Shown: positions 46,198 to 56,042, numbered from the stretch's first letter. The stretch is DNA of 64,000 nucleotides from Adineta steineri (GCA_905250115.1 CAJNOI010000162.1:62001-126000); one strand, 5' to 3'. Notes: generated by a model from the letters alone, not told the origin. Translations and numbers: made by a program.

Positions 46198-47070
46198 ATG
46201 GGTGAAAATCAAACTTTAAACGTAATAAGTTTGATCGTTATTATGATTATGTTTTTTTATCTATTAAATATTCATTCAAGATCAGTTTTCACTTTACAAT
46301 CCTGGAAGAAGAAGACTATATTTTATGATTCTAAAGAATGTCATATTATTTTACCTGAACGTAGTGGTCGACTTGGAAATCATTTATTTATGTTTGCATC
46401 AGCTTATGGCTTATCACTGAAATATTCATGTCATTTATACATAGATCGAAATATTATTGATAAACTTCAAAAATCATTCGAAATTAATTTAACAAATTTA
46501 TTATCAAAATCACAATCAAAATAATTTTACTTCAATTAAAAAGATCTACAATCATTACTCAATCATATAGAACAAATAAGAGAGCAACTACATTTTAAAC
46601 AATCAATTCTAGATCGAGTGAAGAATTTTCTCGAAAAAAATATCAATAATAATGTTTCCACTTCCGTAGGCATCCATATTCGACGAGGAGATTTCCTACG
46701 TGTTCGATGTGTTTCATCCAACAAGTATATATTCAATGCAATGTCACATTTTCTAATAAAATATCATTCAGTTATATTTATTATAGTATCCGATAATAAA
46801 ACCTATTGTCGAAAAACATTTGGTGAGAAAAACAATGTATTAGTGACACCCGATTCATTCAATGCTGCTGATGATTTGGTTACGTTGACTCTATGTAAAC
46901 ATACTATTCTTACCGCAGGAACATTTGGATGGTGGGGAGCTTTTCTTTGACACAATAGATTAGGTGATGTATTAACTGATTCAAAATCGGGCCATACTTC
47001 TCTTGATGTTAATTGTCGGCAAGATGATTATTTTCCATCATGGTTTTCATTTTTAAACATTACGAATTAA
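46198..47070 (+). pseudogene. alpha-1,2-fucosyltransferase (GT11)-like pseudogene, copy A
   Basis: It matches the intact copy at 49559-50512 along its whole length: an N-terminal TM anchor, SGRLGNHLFMFASAYGLS, the GT11 motif GIHIRRGDF, and TAGTFGWWGAF. Compared with copy B it has lost about 85 bp near 46550, so frame and part of the domain are missing; early stops follow SQSK. A TGA at about 46948-46950 also interrupts the C-terminal part, after which the original frame goes on to a stop at about 47070. GT11 enzymes add fucose to galactose on glycans in the Golgi. This copy cannot make the full enzyme. Confidence 0.82.
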
Positions 47071-47126
47071 ATTATCAAAATATTCTACCAAAAAATAAAT
47101 ATGTTTTCATGTATTATGTTTTTTAG

Positions 47127-48185
47127 ATGACATTTCAAATAACTTATTATCGACAATTATGCGTTTTTATACTAGTTAGCATTGGTATTGGTTTAGTCTT
47201 GTTTATTGATCAACTAAATTTCATTAAGTTTTCAATTAGCAGAGAGTGTGGATCTTTTACTGTTCTGAAGTGTAAACCGACACCCACACCCACCCTCGAT
47301 ACTACTATTGTGGTTGTATATTTTCCTTTGAAGAAGTCTAAACATACGTTAACTGAATACCAATCATGGCTTGAGAATCTACTCGGTTTCTCTCAGTCAC
47401 CCATGATTATCTTCACATCTGTCAAGTATCATTCTATTCTAAATAGACTTCGTCAAAATGGGTCGTTACTAACGTTCTTCATACTCGATTATGAATCACC
47501 TCTTGAGATGCCACCAATAAAATCCTATCTTGATACCTTCGAACGACAGCATCAAGTTGATCCAGAATGTGCATTACATTCAGTTGATCTCTACGCTGTT
47601 TGGTGTGCCAAATCGTACGTGCTCAATAGAAGTGCAGAGTTAAATCCTTTTGGAACAAAGTATTTTCTTTATGTCGACGCTGGAGCTTTTCGTTCGGCTA
47701 ACTATCGTTTTCGAGCATGGCCTCATCCCGCTACCATATCTACTGTGTTTAAGAATGATCGATTTTTTCTCGGTATGATTACTCCACTTCCTCGTCGATT
47801 CTGTACTTTCAATTATACAATGATGGATGGTCCGATCAAGATGGATCTTATTGAAGGTACTTTTATGGGTGGTTCGGCTAGCGCCATCAGATGGTGGACA
47901 TCAGTCTACTATGCAACTATTAATGATTATCGTGCAAAGGACTTCTTCATTGGTAAAGATCAATACGTGATGAATTTCATAGCATTGGCCCATGCTGCTC
48001 GTTTCAATATGTTGCTTCCTTTTCGTGCCTCATGTGGTGATGTTTGGTTTACTTTTGGGCCGCTTCTTGCAGAGAAAGACGAAAGAAAGCAACTTTCATA
48101 TTCTTCTTCTTGTCAACAGCAAAATATATCTGATTTTGTCATTCCTTTCGATACTGTTTGCAAGGATAGCAACAACATCGTATGA
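47127..48185 (+). CDS. HtrL/YibB (WlaTC)-like type II membrane glycosyltransferase
   Basis: Single-exon 352-aa protein. It has a short cytosolic N-terminus, a TM anchor (LCVFILVSIGIGLVLFI), a linker CKPTPTPTLD, then a lumenal domain with TTIVVVYFPL, WLENLLGF, MIIFTS, WCAKSYVLNRSAELNPFGTK, YFLYVDAGAFR, FMGGSASAIRWW, and D-Q in GKDQYVMNF. This order fits the bacterial HtrL/YibB family, which I recall being linked to glycan synthesis, with YVDAG as the probable nucleotide-sugar or metal site. The linker is encoded by telomere-like CACCCACACCC sequence. It sits directly downstream of the GT11 pseudogene. A decayed copy lies at 50572, downstream of the intact GT11 gene. A bacterial-type domain in an animal is compatible with transfer. 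Confidence 0.72.
   Translation: MTFQITYYRQLCVFILVSIGIGLVLFIDQLNFIKFSISRECGSFTVLKCKPTPTPTLDTTIVVVYFPLKKSKHTLTEYQSWLENLLGFSQSPMIIFTSVKYHSILNRLRQNGSLLTFFILDYESPLEMPPIKSYLDTFERQHQVDPECALHSVDLYAVWCAKSYVLNRSAELNPFGTKYFLYVDAGAFRSANYRFRAWPHPATISTVFKNDRFFLGMITPLPRRFCTFNYTMMDGPIKMDLIEGTFMGGSASAIRWWTSVYYATINDYRAKDFFIGKDQYVMNFIALAHAARFNMLLPFRASCGDVWFTFGPLLAEKDERKQLSYSSSCQQQNISDFVIPFDTVCKDSNNIV
47277..47299. repeat. telomere-like motif inside a coding sequence
   Basis: The segment contains CCGACACCCACACCCACCC followed by CTC, the same as the right arm of the intergenic hairpins. Here it encodes Pro-Thr-Pro-Thr-Pro-Thr-Leu in the stem of the HtrL-like protein. No left arm is seen nearby. Confidence 0.75.
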
Positions 48186-48194
48186 TCTTACTAG

Positions 48195-48256
48195 GTCTGG
48201 GTGTGGGGTTTAGGTGAGGATGAAAATGAACGCTTACACCCACACCCCACCCTCAA
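48195..48256. repeat. telomere-like hairpin 16
   Basis: The left arm GTCTGGGTGTGGGGTTTAGG and the right arm ACACCCACACCCCACCCTC. It starts 10 bp after the stop codon of the HtrL-like gene. Confidence 0.82.
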
Positions 48257-48427
48257 GTCATAATTTAAATATTAAATAAATATATATTAATTAGGGCGAC
48301 CATGATTTACTTTAAAACGTTCTTCGTGAACTAAATCAATAGCAAAAGAATATTTTAATGCATCCATTATAACAACTGATATTACCGTATAATTCATTGC
48401 AGTAATTGCAACAAAAGTAAATCATTT

Positions 48428-48484
48428 TAAGGGTGGGTATGTGATTGATACTTTAGAGGCATCCACACCCACACCCACCCTTAA
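48428..48484. repeat. telomere-like hairpin 17
   Basis: The outer arms TTAAGGGTGGGTATGTG and CACACCCACCCTTAA are a near-exact inverted pair. Confidence 0.82.
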
Positions 48485-48566
48485 CTTTATTTAAATATTT
48501 GTTTCAGTTTATTTTACCGCCGTTGGAGAAATTCATTTTCCGTATGTTTATTATATTTTATAGATC

Positions 48567-49345
48567 ATGCTTCACAAACTATCGATCCCAACACATATCC
48601 GAAACTGTTTGCTTTATATTTTTGCTGTTTTATTCACGTCAATTGGTATTTGTTTTCTTCGTCCTATGTGTCAAAAAGATGAACGAATTATATGCAATAA
48701 AGCAGGCGAAGTCACCACTTTTCAACCTTGCTTTCCGTCAACATTACTTGATTCCGCAATAGCCTGTCACAATAGTTATTCTTGTCAAAAACAATCAAAG
48801 ACAAAAATAAATCTTTACGTCAAGTTGGTTGAATACCAAGGCTCGTGCATAATATTCCACCGCCACTGAAAGGAACCTGGCCTCATTGTATCAATCAGTT
48901 TACAAAATTAACATTCTGGAATATGACTGAATTCGATTCCATTATTTATTTATGTATTTGCTGCTGTGGCTGATAACTGGCACGGAAAACTTGATTATCA
49001 TATTAACGCTGAAGTACTCGTTCTACATCCATCTATTGTTGTATTCAAAGAACTGCTACGAAAGAGTGGTTTTGAGGGAAACTATGCTCCAACAATGGCT
49101 AAGCAGGCGTTTTTAAATGCCTTTCTTCAGCTGCGATTTTTAGAATTACCGATCATCTATAATGTAAACATAGCTCTGTATTTGGCCTGCCCTGATTTAT
49201 AGAAACGAATGCAGCCGGATTTTGAGATTGTTCACTATACACTCACTAAGTCGTTTCTTATGAAATCGGAGAGTAAAATAGAAGTTCGTCTGAAGCTCTA
49301 CGGTGAAGCTATAGAAGAATACAAGAAAACTAGTGTGTTTGATCA
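48567..49345 (+). pseudogene. GT8 (glycogenin-like) glycosyltransferase pseudogene
   Basis: Three frames together give one protein. First an N-terminal anchor (HIRNCLLYIFAVLFTSIGIC). Then IPRLVHNIPPPLKGTWPHC with FTKLTFWNMTEFDSIIYL. Then FAAVADNWHGKLDYHINAEV, LVLHPSIVVFKELL and PIIYNVNIALYLAC, then MQPDFEIVHYTLTKSF. This is the GT8 order: the 'Klt.wnlteyd.iiyLD.D' block, the 'FaAv.D......N.gvlvl.Ps' block, then 'yN' and 'hyt'. Frame changes occur near 48835 and 48955, and internal stops are present. The DxD metal-binding segment expected right after IIYL has been deleted. It is therefore dead. It sits between the two GT11 units. Confidence 0.72.
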
Positions 49346-49404
49346 AGTGAAACTAAGATTTCTTTTCTTTTTTAATTTTTTGCATCAAAATCGCAAGTAT
49401 TCTA

Positions 49405-49467
49405 CAGGGTGTAGGTGGAGGTGTCGTTTAGAGAGAAGAACCATACAACACCCACACCCACACCCAT
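49405..49467. repeat. telomere-like hairpin 18
   Basis: The left arm CAGGGTGTAGGTGGAGGTGT and the right arm ACACCCACACCCACACCC. Confidence 0.78.
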
Positions 49468-49558
49468 TTAATAATAAGAAGAAAACCATCGATTGATTAT
49501 TATTAAATGCTGTTATTTTATTTAGATTATTTTATTAAAATATTCATTACAATAGAAA

Positions 49559-50512
49559 ATGGATGGAAATAAAACTTTAATGGTAACAAGTTTGATTATT
49601 ATTATGGTTATGTTTTTTTATATGCTAAATATTCACTCACATTCAGTGAATATTTTACAATTCTGGAAGAATAAACCTGTACTTAATTCTACTAAACAAT
49701 GTACCATCATTTTACGTCATGGTCTTGGCCGGCTTGGAAATCTTTTATTTCAGTTTGCGTCAGCCTATGGTTTATCACTTACATATTCATGTCGATTGCA
49801 TCTAGATCAACAACTTATTGATGAACTTCAAAAATCATTCGAAATTAATTTAACCAATTTATTACCAAAATCACAATTGAATAATTCTACTTTGACTAAC
49901 AAAATATACAATCATTGCTCATATATTCCTATTCTTTTAAATTCAAACAACAGTTATTCGACTGAATTGTCAGGATATTGGCAAGTATATAGATATTTTA
50001 TCGATCATATAGAACAAATAAAACAACAATTACGTTTTAAACAATCAATTCTCGATCAAGTCAATAATTTCTTCGATAAAAATATTAGTAAAAATGTTTC
50101 CACTTCCGTAGGCATCCATATTCGACGAGGAGATTTCTTAGGTGTTCGACGTGTTTCATCTGCCAAATATATATTCGATGCAATGTCTCATTTTCTAGTG
50201 AAGTATCATTCAGTTATATTTATTATAACATCAGATGACAAGCAATATTGTCGAAAAACATTTGGTGAGAAAAATAATGTATTAGTGACACCCGATTCAT
50301 TCAGTGCTGCTGATGATTTGGCTACATTGACTCTATGTAATCATACTATTCTTACTGTAGGAACATTTGGATGGTGGGGAGGTTTTCTTTTACATAATAG
50401 ATCAGGTGATGTATTAACTGATTCAAAACCGGATTATACTCCTCTTGATGTTGATTGTCGAAAAGATGATTTTTTCCCACCATGGTTTTCATTTTTAAAC
50501 AATACAAATTAA
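49559..50512 (+). CDS. alpha-1,2-fucosyltransferase-like GT11 enzyme, intact copy B
   Basis: Single-exon 317-aa type II membrane protein: TM anchor at about residues 6-25 (MVTSLIIIMVMFFYMLNIHS), then the GT11 domain. Visible family motifs are LGRLGNLLFQFASAYGLS (N-terminal GNQ/GN-F motif), GIHIRRGDF (the HxRRxD GDP-fucose-binding motif) and VGTFGWWGGFLL near the end. It should transfer fucose from GDP-fucose to galactose of glycoproteins or glycolipids in the Golgi, with specificity undetermined. Copy A at 46198 is its inactivated duplicate. Upstream sequence is shared for about 40 bp. GT11 is mainly known from bacteria and animals, and this lineage cannot be placed by eye. Confidence 0.85.
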   Translation: MDGNKTLMVTSLIIIMVMFFYMLNIHSHSVNILQFWKNKPVLNSTKQCTIILRHGLGRLGNLLFQFASAYGLSLTYSCRLHLDQQLIDELQKSFEINLTNLLPKSQLNNSTLTNKIYNHCSYIPILLNSNNSYSTELSGYWQVYRYFIDHIEQIKQQLRFKQSILDQVNNFFDKNISKNVSTSVGIHIRRGDFLGVRRVSSAKYIFDAMSHFLVKYHSVIFIITSDDKQYCRKTFGEKNNVLVTPDSFSAADDLATLTLCNHTILTVGTFGWWGGFLLHNRSGDVLTDSKPDYTPLDVDCRKDDFFPPWFSFLNNTN

Positions 50513-50571
50513 ATTGTTCAGAGCTTCTGTCAAAAAAATAAAGATGCTTTAATATATTATCTGTTTTAGAT

Positions 50572-50832
50572 GAGATTTCAAATAACTTATTATCGACAAT
50601 TATGCATTTTTATACTAGTCGTCATTGGTAACGGTGTAGTCTTGTTTACTGATTAATCGAATTTAATTAAGTTTTTACTTCGTGCATTCAATTATACAAG
50701 ATATCCTTTATTGAAAAATATACAACAACTGTTATAATAGCATATTTTTCATTAAATAAATCTAAACATAGTAAAGTTCAATATCAATCATGACTTGAAA
50801 ATCTATTAGGATTTCGTCAATCACCCATCACT
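50572..50832 (+). pseudogene. truncated copy of the HtrL/YibB-like gene
   Basis: It begins MRFQITYYRQLCIFILV, nearly identical to the start of the gene at 47127, then accumulates stops (after LFTD and several more). Related sequence (LENLLGF-like, then SQSP-like) continues to about 50832, where it is cut by the left end of a TIR element. It lies 60 bp behind the intact GT11 gene, as its parent lies behind GT11 copy A, so the two-gene unit was duplicated together. Confidence 0.8.
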
Positions 50833-50922
50833 GAGAATGCATCCTATTCCGCACCGGAATCGATTCCGTCCAATTCCGAGAACTCGATCGACACTCAACA
50901 TAAGAGATCCAGTCGAGATTGG
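50833..50922. mobile_element. solo left end of the TTCCGGAA TIR family (copy 3)
   Basis: It begins GAGAATGCATCCTATTCCGC, as element 1 does, and follows its left terminus through GATCGACACTCAACATAAGA and CCAGTCGAGATTG. About 30 bp present in element 1 after CCTATTCCGC is absent here. The right half of the element is missing, so this is a fragment inserted in, or joined to, the HtrL-like pseudogene. Confidence 0.82.
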
Positions 50923-51998
50923 TCTTATCGTAGTTGGTAACTCGTTGGCATGGGAGTTTATTTATTTATTTTGATATAGTTTTTCTTTTTCAATCAAATC
51001 ATTTAATTCATCAATGTTTTTATTTTCGAATGATTTTCTTTTATTGAAAATATTATTTTTAGTTGACATTATTTCCAGCTTTCAAAAATCTTGTTTTTCT
51101 TCATTTTATTTACTTTGTATTTTTTTATTTTTATTTCATTGAGGGTGTGGGTGACTATCTCTTCTTCATTCATAGTCAGATCCAAAGCAACACCCTTTTT
51201 ACATTAAAAATAATGAAAATAAAGTAATAAGAAATGACTTGTCAAGCGTTGAATATTAGAAAATAATCGTGAAAATAATATGATGAAGAAGAGTTTTTGT
51301 TGGTTTATAAACAGAAACTGTTTAAATAAAATAAAGCTATCGATGAAAAATGTTTTGAAAAGGCTAAAATTTTCATTTCTATAAGTGATTCTATATTTTC
51401 CAAAAACAAATTTAATAGAAGTTTTTGATCTGATAGGAAATCAATTTCAAAACTATGAATAGTTAAATATCAGTCAAAGATTTTTCTTTTTTTTCTTTGG
51501 AATGATGATCACCGATTGACTATAATATGATTTGTATAGATGGTTATTACTGATCTTATTTTAATTTTTAATGAATACTATAACTTATGAGAAAAGAAAT
51601 GTGTGGTGTGATACATTTATTCAAACGAATGAAAAAAATTTCATTTTAAGAATCATATTTGAACAAAATATGCAATCATTTAAATTATCTATTTTTCTAT
51701 TTTTGAAGAAAAATTACGTTGTAAATTGATTTCAACTATTGACTGAAGGTGCAATGATAAGATCTGATACATGAAGATAAGTTCATCATAAAACGTGTAA
51801 GTATTATACTCAAAGTGTTTTACATGAGAAAACTGTAAGAAAAGAAAAGGATATTTATTGAAGTAATTGATAGTTGTGATTGTTGACACTTCTTGCTTTT
51901 TTTTATGACAAATAGGATAGACATAATTTGTTGCAAAATATTTCTATGATACTATACTTCTGTCGATTTTACCTATATTATGCAGAAAGATACCTCTG
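50923..51998. other. intergenic region with one hairpin
   Basis: AT-rich. A telomere-like hairpin lies at 51139-51199 (ATTGAGGGTGTGGGTGAC with a reduced right arm AGCAACACCCTTTT). No gene is seen. Confidence 0.45.
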
Positions 51999-52778
51999 AA
52001 GAATCCGAGAATGCTTCCTATTCCCAAAAGTTACACATTCCGGAATTGCTGCACCCACCCAATTTAACATCATTCAATTCCGGAATTCCTTGCATACGAT
52101 TCCTGCCTTTTCCGGAACAGATCGAATTCGATTTCTGCCAATTCCGGAATTCCTTCCATCAGATTAATGCTATTCCTGCCGATTCCGGAATTACGAAAGA
52201 TATGCTTGATGTAGAAACGAACATGGTGAGCGACTTATTCCATTCCGTAGCGGAATTCCGGAATTCGTGCACAGTCCGGCTTTTCCGGNNNNNNNNNNCG
52301 TAGCGGAATTCCGGAATTCGTGCACAGTCCGGCTTTTCCGGAATCGCCCGGAATAGGCAGGAATTCCTGCCTATTGCGTACTTCTTCACGGACCGAGCCT
52401 CCCGCACACCCACACTATTGTGTTTGCCCATCGACCGAGCTCCCCGCGCACCCACACTATTGTGTTTGCCCATCGACCGAGCTCCCCGCGCACCCACACT
52501 ATTGTGCTTGCATACCGACGAAAGGTCTCTATGTTAAGTTTTACGTAAATATCAATAGATCGAGCCATTCCGGAATTGGTAGGAATGTGCAGGAATTCCG
52601 GAAAAGGTAGGAATCGAATGCAGGGAATTCCGGTATAGGCAGGAATCGAATACAAGGCAATCCGGAATAGGCAGGAATCGAATGCAAAGAATTCCGGAAT
52701 TGAATTATGTTAAGTTGGGTGAGCCAAGCGATTCCGGAATGTGTAACTTTCCGGAATAGGATGACTGCTCAAGAATCC
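51999..52778. mobile_element. non-autonomous TIR transposon, TTCCGGAA family copy 2, with 8-bp TSD
   Basis: The element is 52007-52770, flanked by the direct repeat AAGAATCC (51999-52006 and 52771-52778). The left end GAGAATGCTTCCTATTCC and the right end (reverse complement) GAGCAGTCATCCTATTCC repeat the two distinct ends of copy 1. The inverted similarity then continues through GTTACACATTCCGGAAT and CAATTCCGGAATTC-type sequence for about 100 bp. The interior is full of TTCCGGAA palindromes and holds a 42-bp tandem repeat. A 10-N gap is at 52289-52298. No transposase is encoded. Confidence 0.88.
52392..52518. repeat. 42-bp tandem repeat inside TIR element 2
   Basis: Three units of about 42 bp of the form CGACCGAGCTCCCCGCGCAC followed by CCACACTATTGTGTTTGCCCAT. 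It is unusually GC-rich for this window. Each unit contains a CACACTATTGTG near-palindrome. Confidence 0.85.
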
Positions 52779-53188
52779 ATGAATTTCGTAGTATCTTATG
52801 ATTGAAGAGAGTGATCTTTGAGACGACATGTGTTTCGATATTTTCACTTCGTATTATAACAAAATATTTGCATTCTTTTTCTATCAGAATGCAGACATTA
52901 TAGATCAAATCGTTTGGGTTTGTTGTATATTTCTAGAGATCTCAGTTTGTTTGACAAATATTGAGACAACACTTCTTCCACATGCTTCTCAAGGCCGAAT
53001 TTATTGTTATTCTCTCATTCGAACTCATATCTTTATTTTTTTATAACACACTTCTGCATAAGTAACTTCACACAAGAATAGAACAAATATTTTTCTCTTC
53101 TCCTTTCTGCATTATAAAAATTGAGTTTATCAACTATCATATAACGTATTTCTTTCACAAATCTGCGCATCACACAGTAAAAACTAAG

Positions 53189-54391
53189 ATGAATCTCGCA
53201 GAGCAAGAGAATCATAATCAACAGCATCTATTACTGTCTTCATCTACTACTAACGATGATAGTACTGTAAAGACTCGACGTAGTTCATCTGTACTTATAG
53301 CAATAGAACCCGTTGTGTTATTAACGGAAGAAGTTGATGATGGCGAATCGGTAGCTACATCGAAATCATTTGCTCTATCCGGTATCCTCTACAGTCTTCT
53401 AGGATGTTTTCTCTTTTGTACAGCCACATTTACTATTAAAGAATTACAAATTGATTTACTCGATGCACTCGTCATACGTTTCATCATACAGATTTTTCTG
53501 TTTGGAATCTTTGTTATTTCTCATCACTATCCAATATGGATCGGTTCGTCAAAAGAAAAATGGTTACAGTTGGTCTTATGTATTCTAAATGGTTTTGTTT
53601 TTCTCGGGTATTTTATTGGTTTTCGTTATCTTCCTCTGCCTGATTTAACAACAATTAATTTTACTCGTTTATTATGGACAGTTGTCTTTGGTATACTCAT
53701 TTATAAAGAGAAACCATCAGTGATCATTTTCTTAGCTGTTTTCTTGACACTTATTGGCGTTGTATTTGTTGCACAACCAACATTTATCTTTAAACAGAAG
53801 AAGATAGCGTCAGAGATTACTCTAAATATGACATCAACTACAGCATTAAATGGAACAGACATAGTGAACACGTTTTTATTTAGCAATCGAATGATTGGTA
53901 TCTCTCTTTCGTTAGCGACAGGACTTTTCTCTGCATTCAATCTTCTAATCTTTAAACAACTGATAACTTTAAAACTTAAAACGAGTGTTTTAATTCTCCA
54001 ACATTCTTTTGTTTTTCTTCTATGTTTAATATTCAATCAATTTTATAAATATTTTCTATTGAATGATCTAACATTCTTTACATTGACTATTTTTCAATGG
54101 AAATATTGGTTAGCTACATTAATTAGTCTATTACAAACACTTGGAGTAATCTGTGGAAATCGTGCTGTGAAACGTGAACGACCATCTATTGTTACAATAG
54201 TCTCAGCATCAGAGATTATTTATGCTATTCTTCTACAGAATATATTTACAAAGGATAAATCAAATTTATGGGTTTTACTTGGAAGTACATTGGTAATATC
54301 GAGTGTTTTACTTATCGGTGTACACAAATTTGTACAAGAACGAAAGACAAAAAAGAAAAAGATTGATGATCGTAATAATGTTAACAAATGA
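53189..54391 (+). CDS. SLC35G-like drug/metabolite transporter (two EamA domains)
   Basis: Single-exon 400-aa membrane protein. A hydrophilic N-terminus of about 65 residues (Ser/Thr/Glu-rich) precedes ten hydrophobic helices arranged as two EamA repeats: LSGILYSLLGCFLFCTATFT to GVVFVAQPTFIF, and MIGISLSLATGLFSAFNLLI to LVISSVLLIGVHKF. The motifs YIGFRYLP-like (YFIGFRYLPLPDLTTINFTR, where family members have A-x-x-I) and NRAVKRERPSIVTIVSASEI are typical of the SLC35G/TMEM20 group. It ends in a Lys-rich tail (KTKKKKIDD) that could be an ER-retrieval signal. The substrate is unknown. The start ATG is the first in frame. Confidence 0.85.
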   Translation: MNLAEQENHNQQHLLLSSSTTNDDSTVKTRRSSSVLIAIEPVVLLTEEVDDGESVATSKSFALSGILYSLLGCFLFCTATFTIKELQIDLLDALVIRFIIQIFLFGIFVISHHYPIWIGSSKEKWLQLVLCILNGFVFLGYFIGFRYLPLPDLTTINFTRLLWTVVFGILIYKEKPSVIIFLAVFLTLIGVVFVAQPTFIFKQKKIASEITLNMTSTTALNGTDIVNTFLFSNRMIGISLSLATGLFSAFNLLIFKQLITLKLKTSVLILQHSFVFLLCLIFNQFYKYFLLNDLTFFTLTIFQWKYWLATLISLLQTLGVICGNRAVKRERPSIVTIVSASEIIYAILLQNIFTKDKSNLWVLLGSTLVISSVLLIGVHKFVQERKTKKKKIDDRNNVNK

Positions 54392-54507
54392 GAAGAGATC
54401 TTAAGAAACTTATCGAGTTAATATTTTTTTTCTTTTTTTTTGCGTATATTATAATATATATTTGATTCATGTTTGAAATACATTTTCACAAAGAGAATGA
54501 ATATTAT

Positions 54508-54575
54508 CTTGAGATTGTGGGTGAGTGTGGGTATGGGTGGAACATTCTCTTTTTCCCACATATTCATACTCAAGA
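54508..54575. repeat. telomere-like hairpin 19
   Basis: The left arm ATCTTGAGATTGTGGGTGAG with further GTGTGGGTATGGGTGG, and the right arm CCCACATATTCATACTCAAG. Confidence 0.72.
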
Positions 54576-54700
54576 TTCAAATAAAAACTGTGCTCCACTC
54601 ACTTGTTTTTTGTATGTATAGCATATTGAATTGTAAAAGGATTCGATTATTTGTCCACCTAATTACTTATTTTACTAACGTTGAAGCAAAGTGAAGCACT

Positions 54701-54769
54701 TTGAGGGTGTGGGTGTGGGTGTTATATTCAACAAACACCCGCATCCTCACTCGCCCCATACCCACACAC
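54701..54769. repeat. telomere-like hairpin 20
   Basis: The left arm TTGAGGGTGTGGGTGTGGGT is three perfect TGTGGG units. The right side has AACACCCGCATCCTCACTCG followed by CCATACCCACACACA. Confidence 0.78.
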
Positions 54770-56042
54770 AATACTATTTTATTTTATCTTGTAAAAAAAA
54801 AGAGTTGCGGCAGATGTTTGTTTTTTAATGGTTAGAAAATTGATTTATTTTAGAAGTCTCAATGAACGAGAATTTGTTTTTCTTTGAAAGAAATATTGTT
54901 GAGTTTTTTTAAATATCTGTGAACTAGTATAACCGAATGTTACGAGGATATTAGTCAATTAGTAAATGAGTTTAGTACTGAAGTTATTTTTTCATTATAT
55001 TATATCTTTTTTTTATCTTGTTTATCTATATATCGAATTCGAATAAATGGATGAGGAGGTATTTAGATGAGATATACTAATGAATATATTTTTTAGCCAT
55101 TTAAAGGCTTGTCAGCTATTTGTTTATTATGAGTTTATTTTTCCAGTAGCTAATTAATCTGCAATACTATTTAATGTACCTATTTACCCATTTAACGGTT
55201 TGTTTGCTACTCAAAAATCTGACAACTATTTGTTTACAATGAATATGTTTCGTTGATTGCCAACTAAATCAGTATCAGTATTTAAAGACTGGCATACCTC
55301 TTTAAATAGTTGCTCGATATCTAATCTTTAATTTTTATTTTCACGAATAGCTATTTGATCATAAAGTGGTATTTAATAGATCTTCATAGTTATTTAAAGC
55401 TAATGATTTTTCATTTTATAATTATCTAAAAAAAGACATGGATTTTATATTTTATAGTTATACAGAGATACGAGTGAATGAGATTATTTTATTGATCGAT
55501 TTTGATATGTGAATAACGTTCCCCGCATCATATTTTGTACTTTTGTAAAATGCTAATATCATTCTTTATTGTAATTATTATCAGACATACGAAATATATA
55601 TATATACGTATTTATACACGGATCTTAAACGTAATCTGAACATTGGTATATAATATTCTCACTTAGTTTCAACTAGAATTTTAAAATCTATATATTTTTT
55701 TTTACAGTGTAACGGAATGAATTTTATTTTTTTATTTGAGTAATCATAAAGCTTTCATCCGAGCAAGAAGGTAACAAAAAGATTTTTTATTTTATAGTTG
55801 TATAAATAATATTAAGATATTTATTTTGATATAAAAGAATAATTAAATAGTTACGTCGAAGCGCTAAAAATAAATGTTATCATGCTGTGCTTCAGCAAAC
55901 TCATAAATTTAATTTAATTATGAGATTTGAATTCTTTTTTTTTCTTTCTTTTGTCTCTATGTTATCAGTCTTTAATCAAATATAGTATTCCAGTCTCAAC
56001 TAAATTCTCATGTCAACTGTGACATATATATGAGAAAAAGAA

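Larger units (their letters stand above)
54392..56042. other. intergenic region with two hairpins and a decayed repeat-like stretch
   Basis: Telomere-like hairpins lie at 54508-54575 and 54701-54769, just downstream of the transporter. From about 55060 to 55410 similar phrases recur loosely (CCATTTAAAGGCTTGTCAGC, CCCATTTAACGGTTTGTTTG, AGCTATTTG), as in a worn tandem repeat of about 110 bp. No gene is seen. Confidence 0.45.

Noticed and set aside
51980..52655. ORFs rich in Pro/Ser/His across TIR element 2
   Set aside because: Tandem-repeat and palindrome translations; they span an N gap and differ by frame without conservation.
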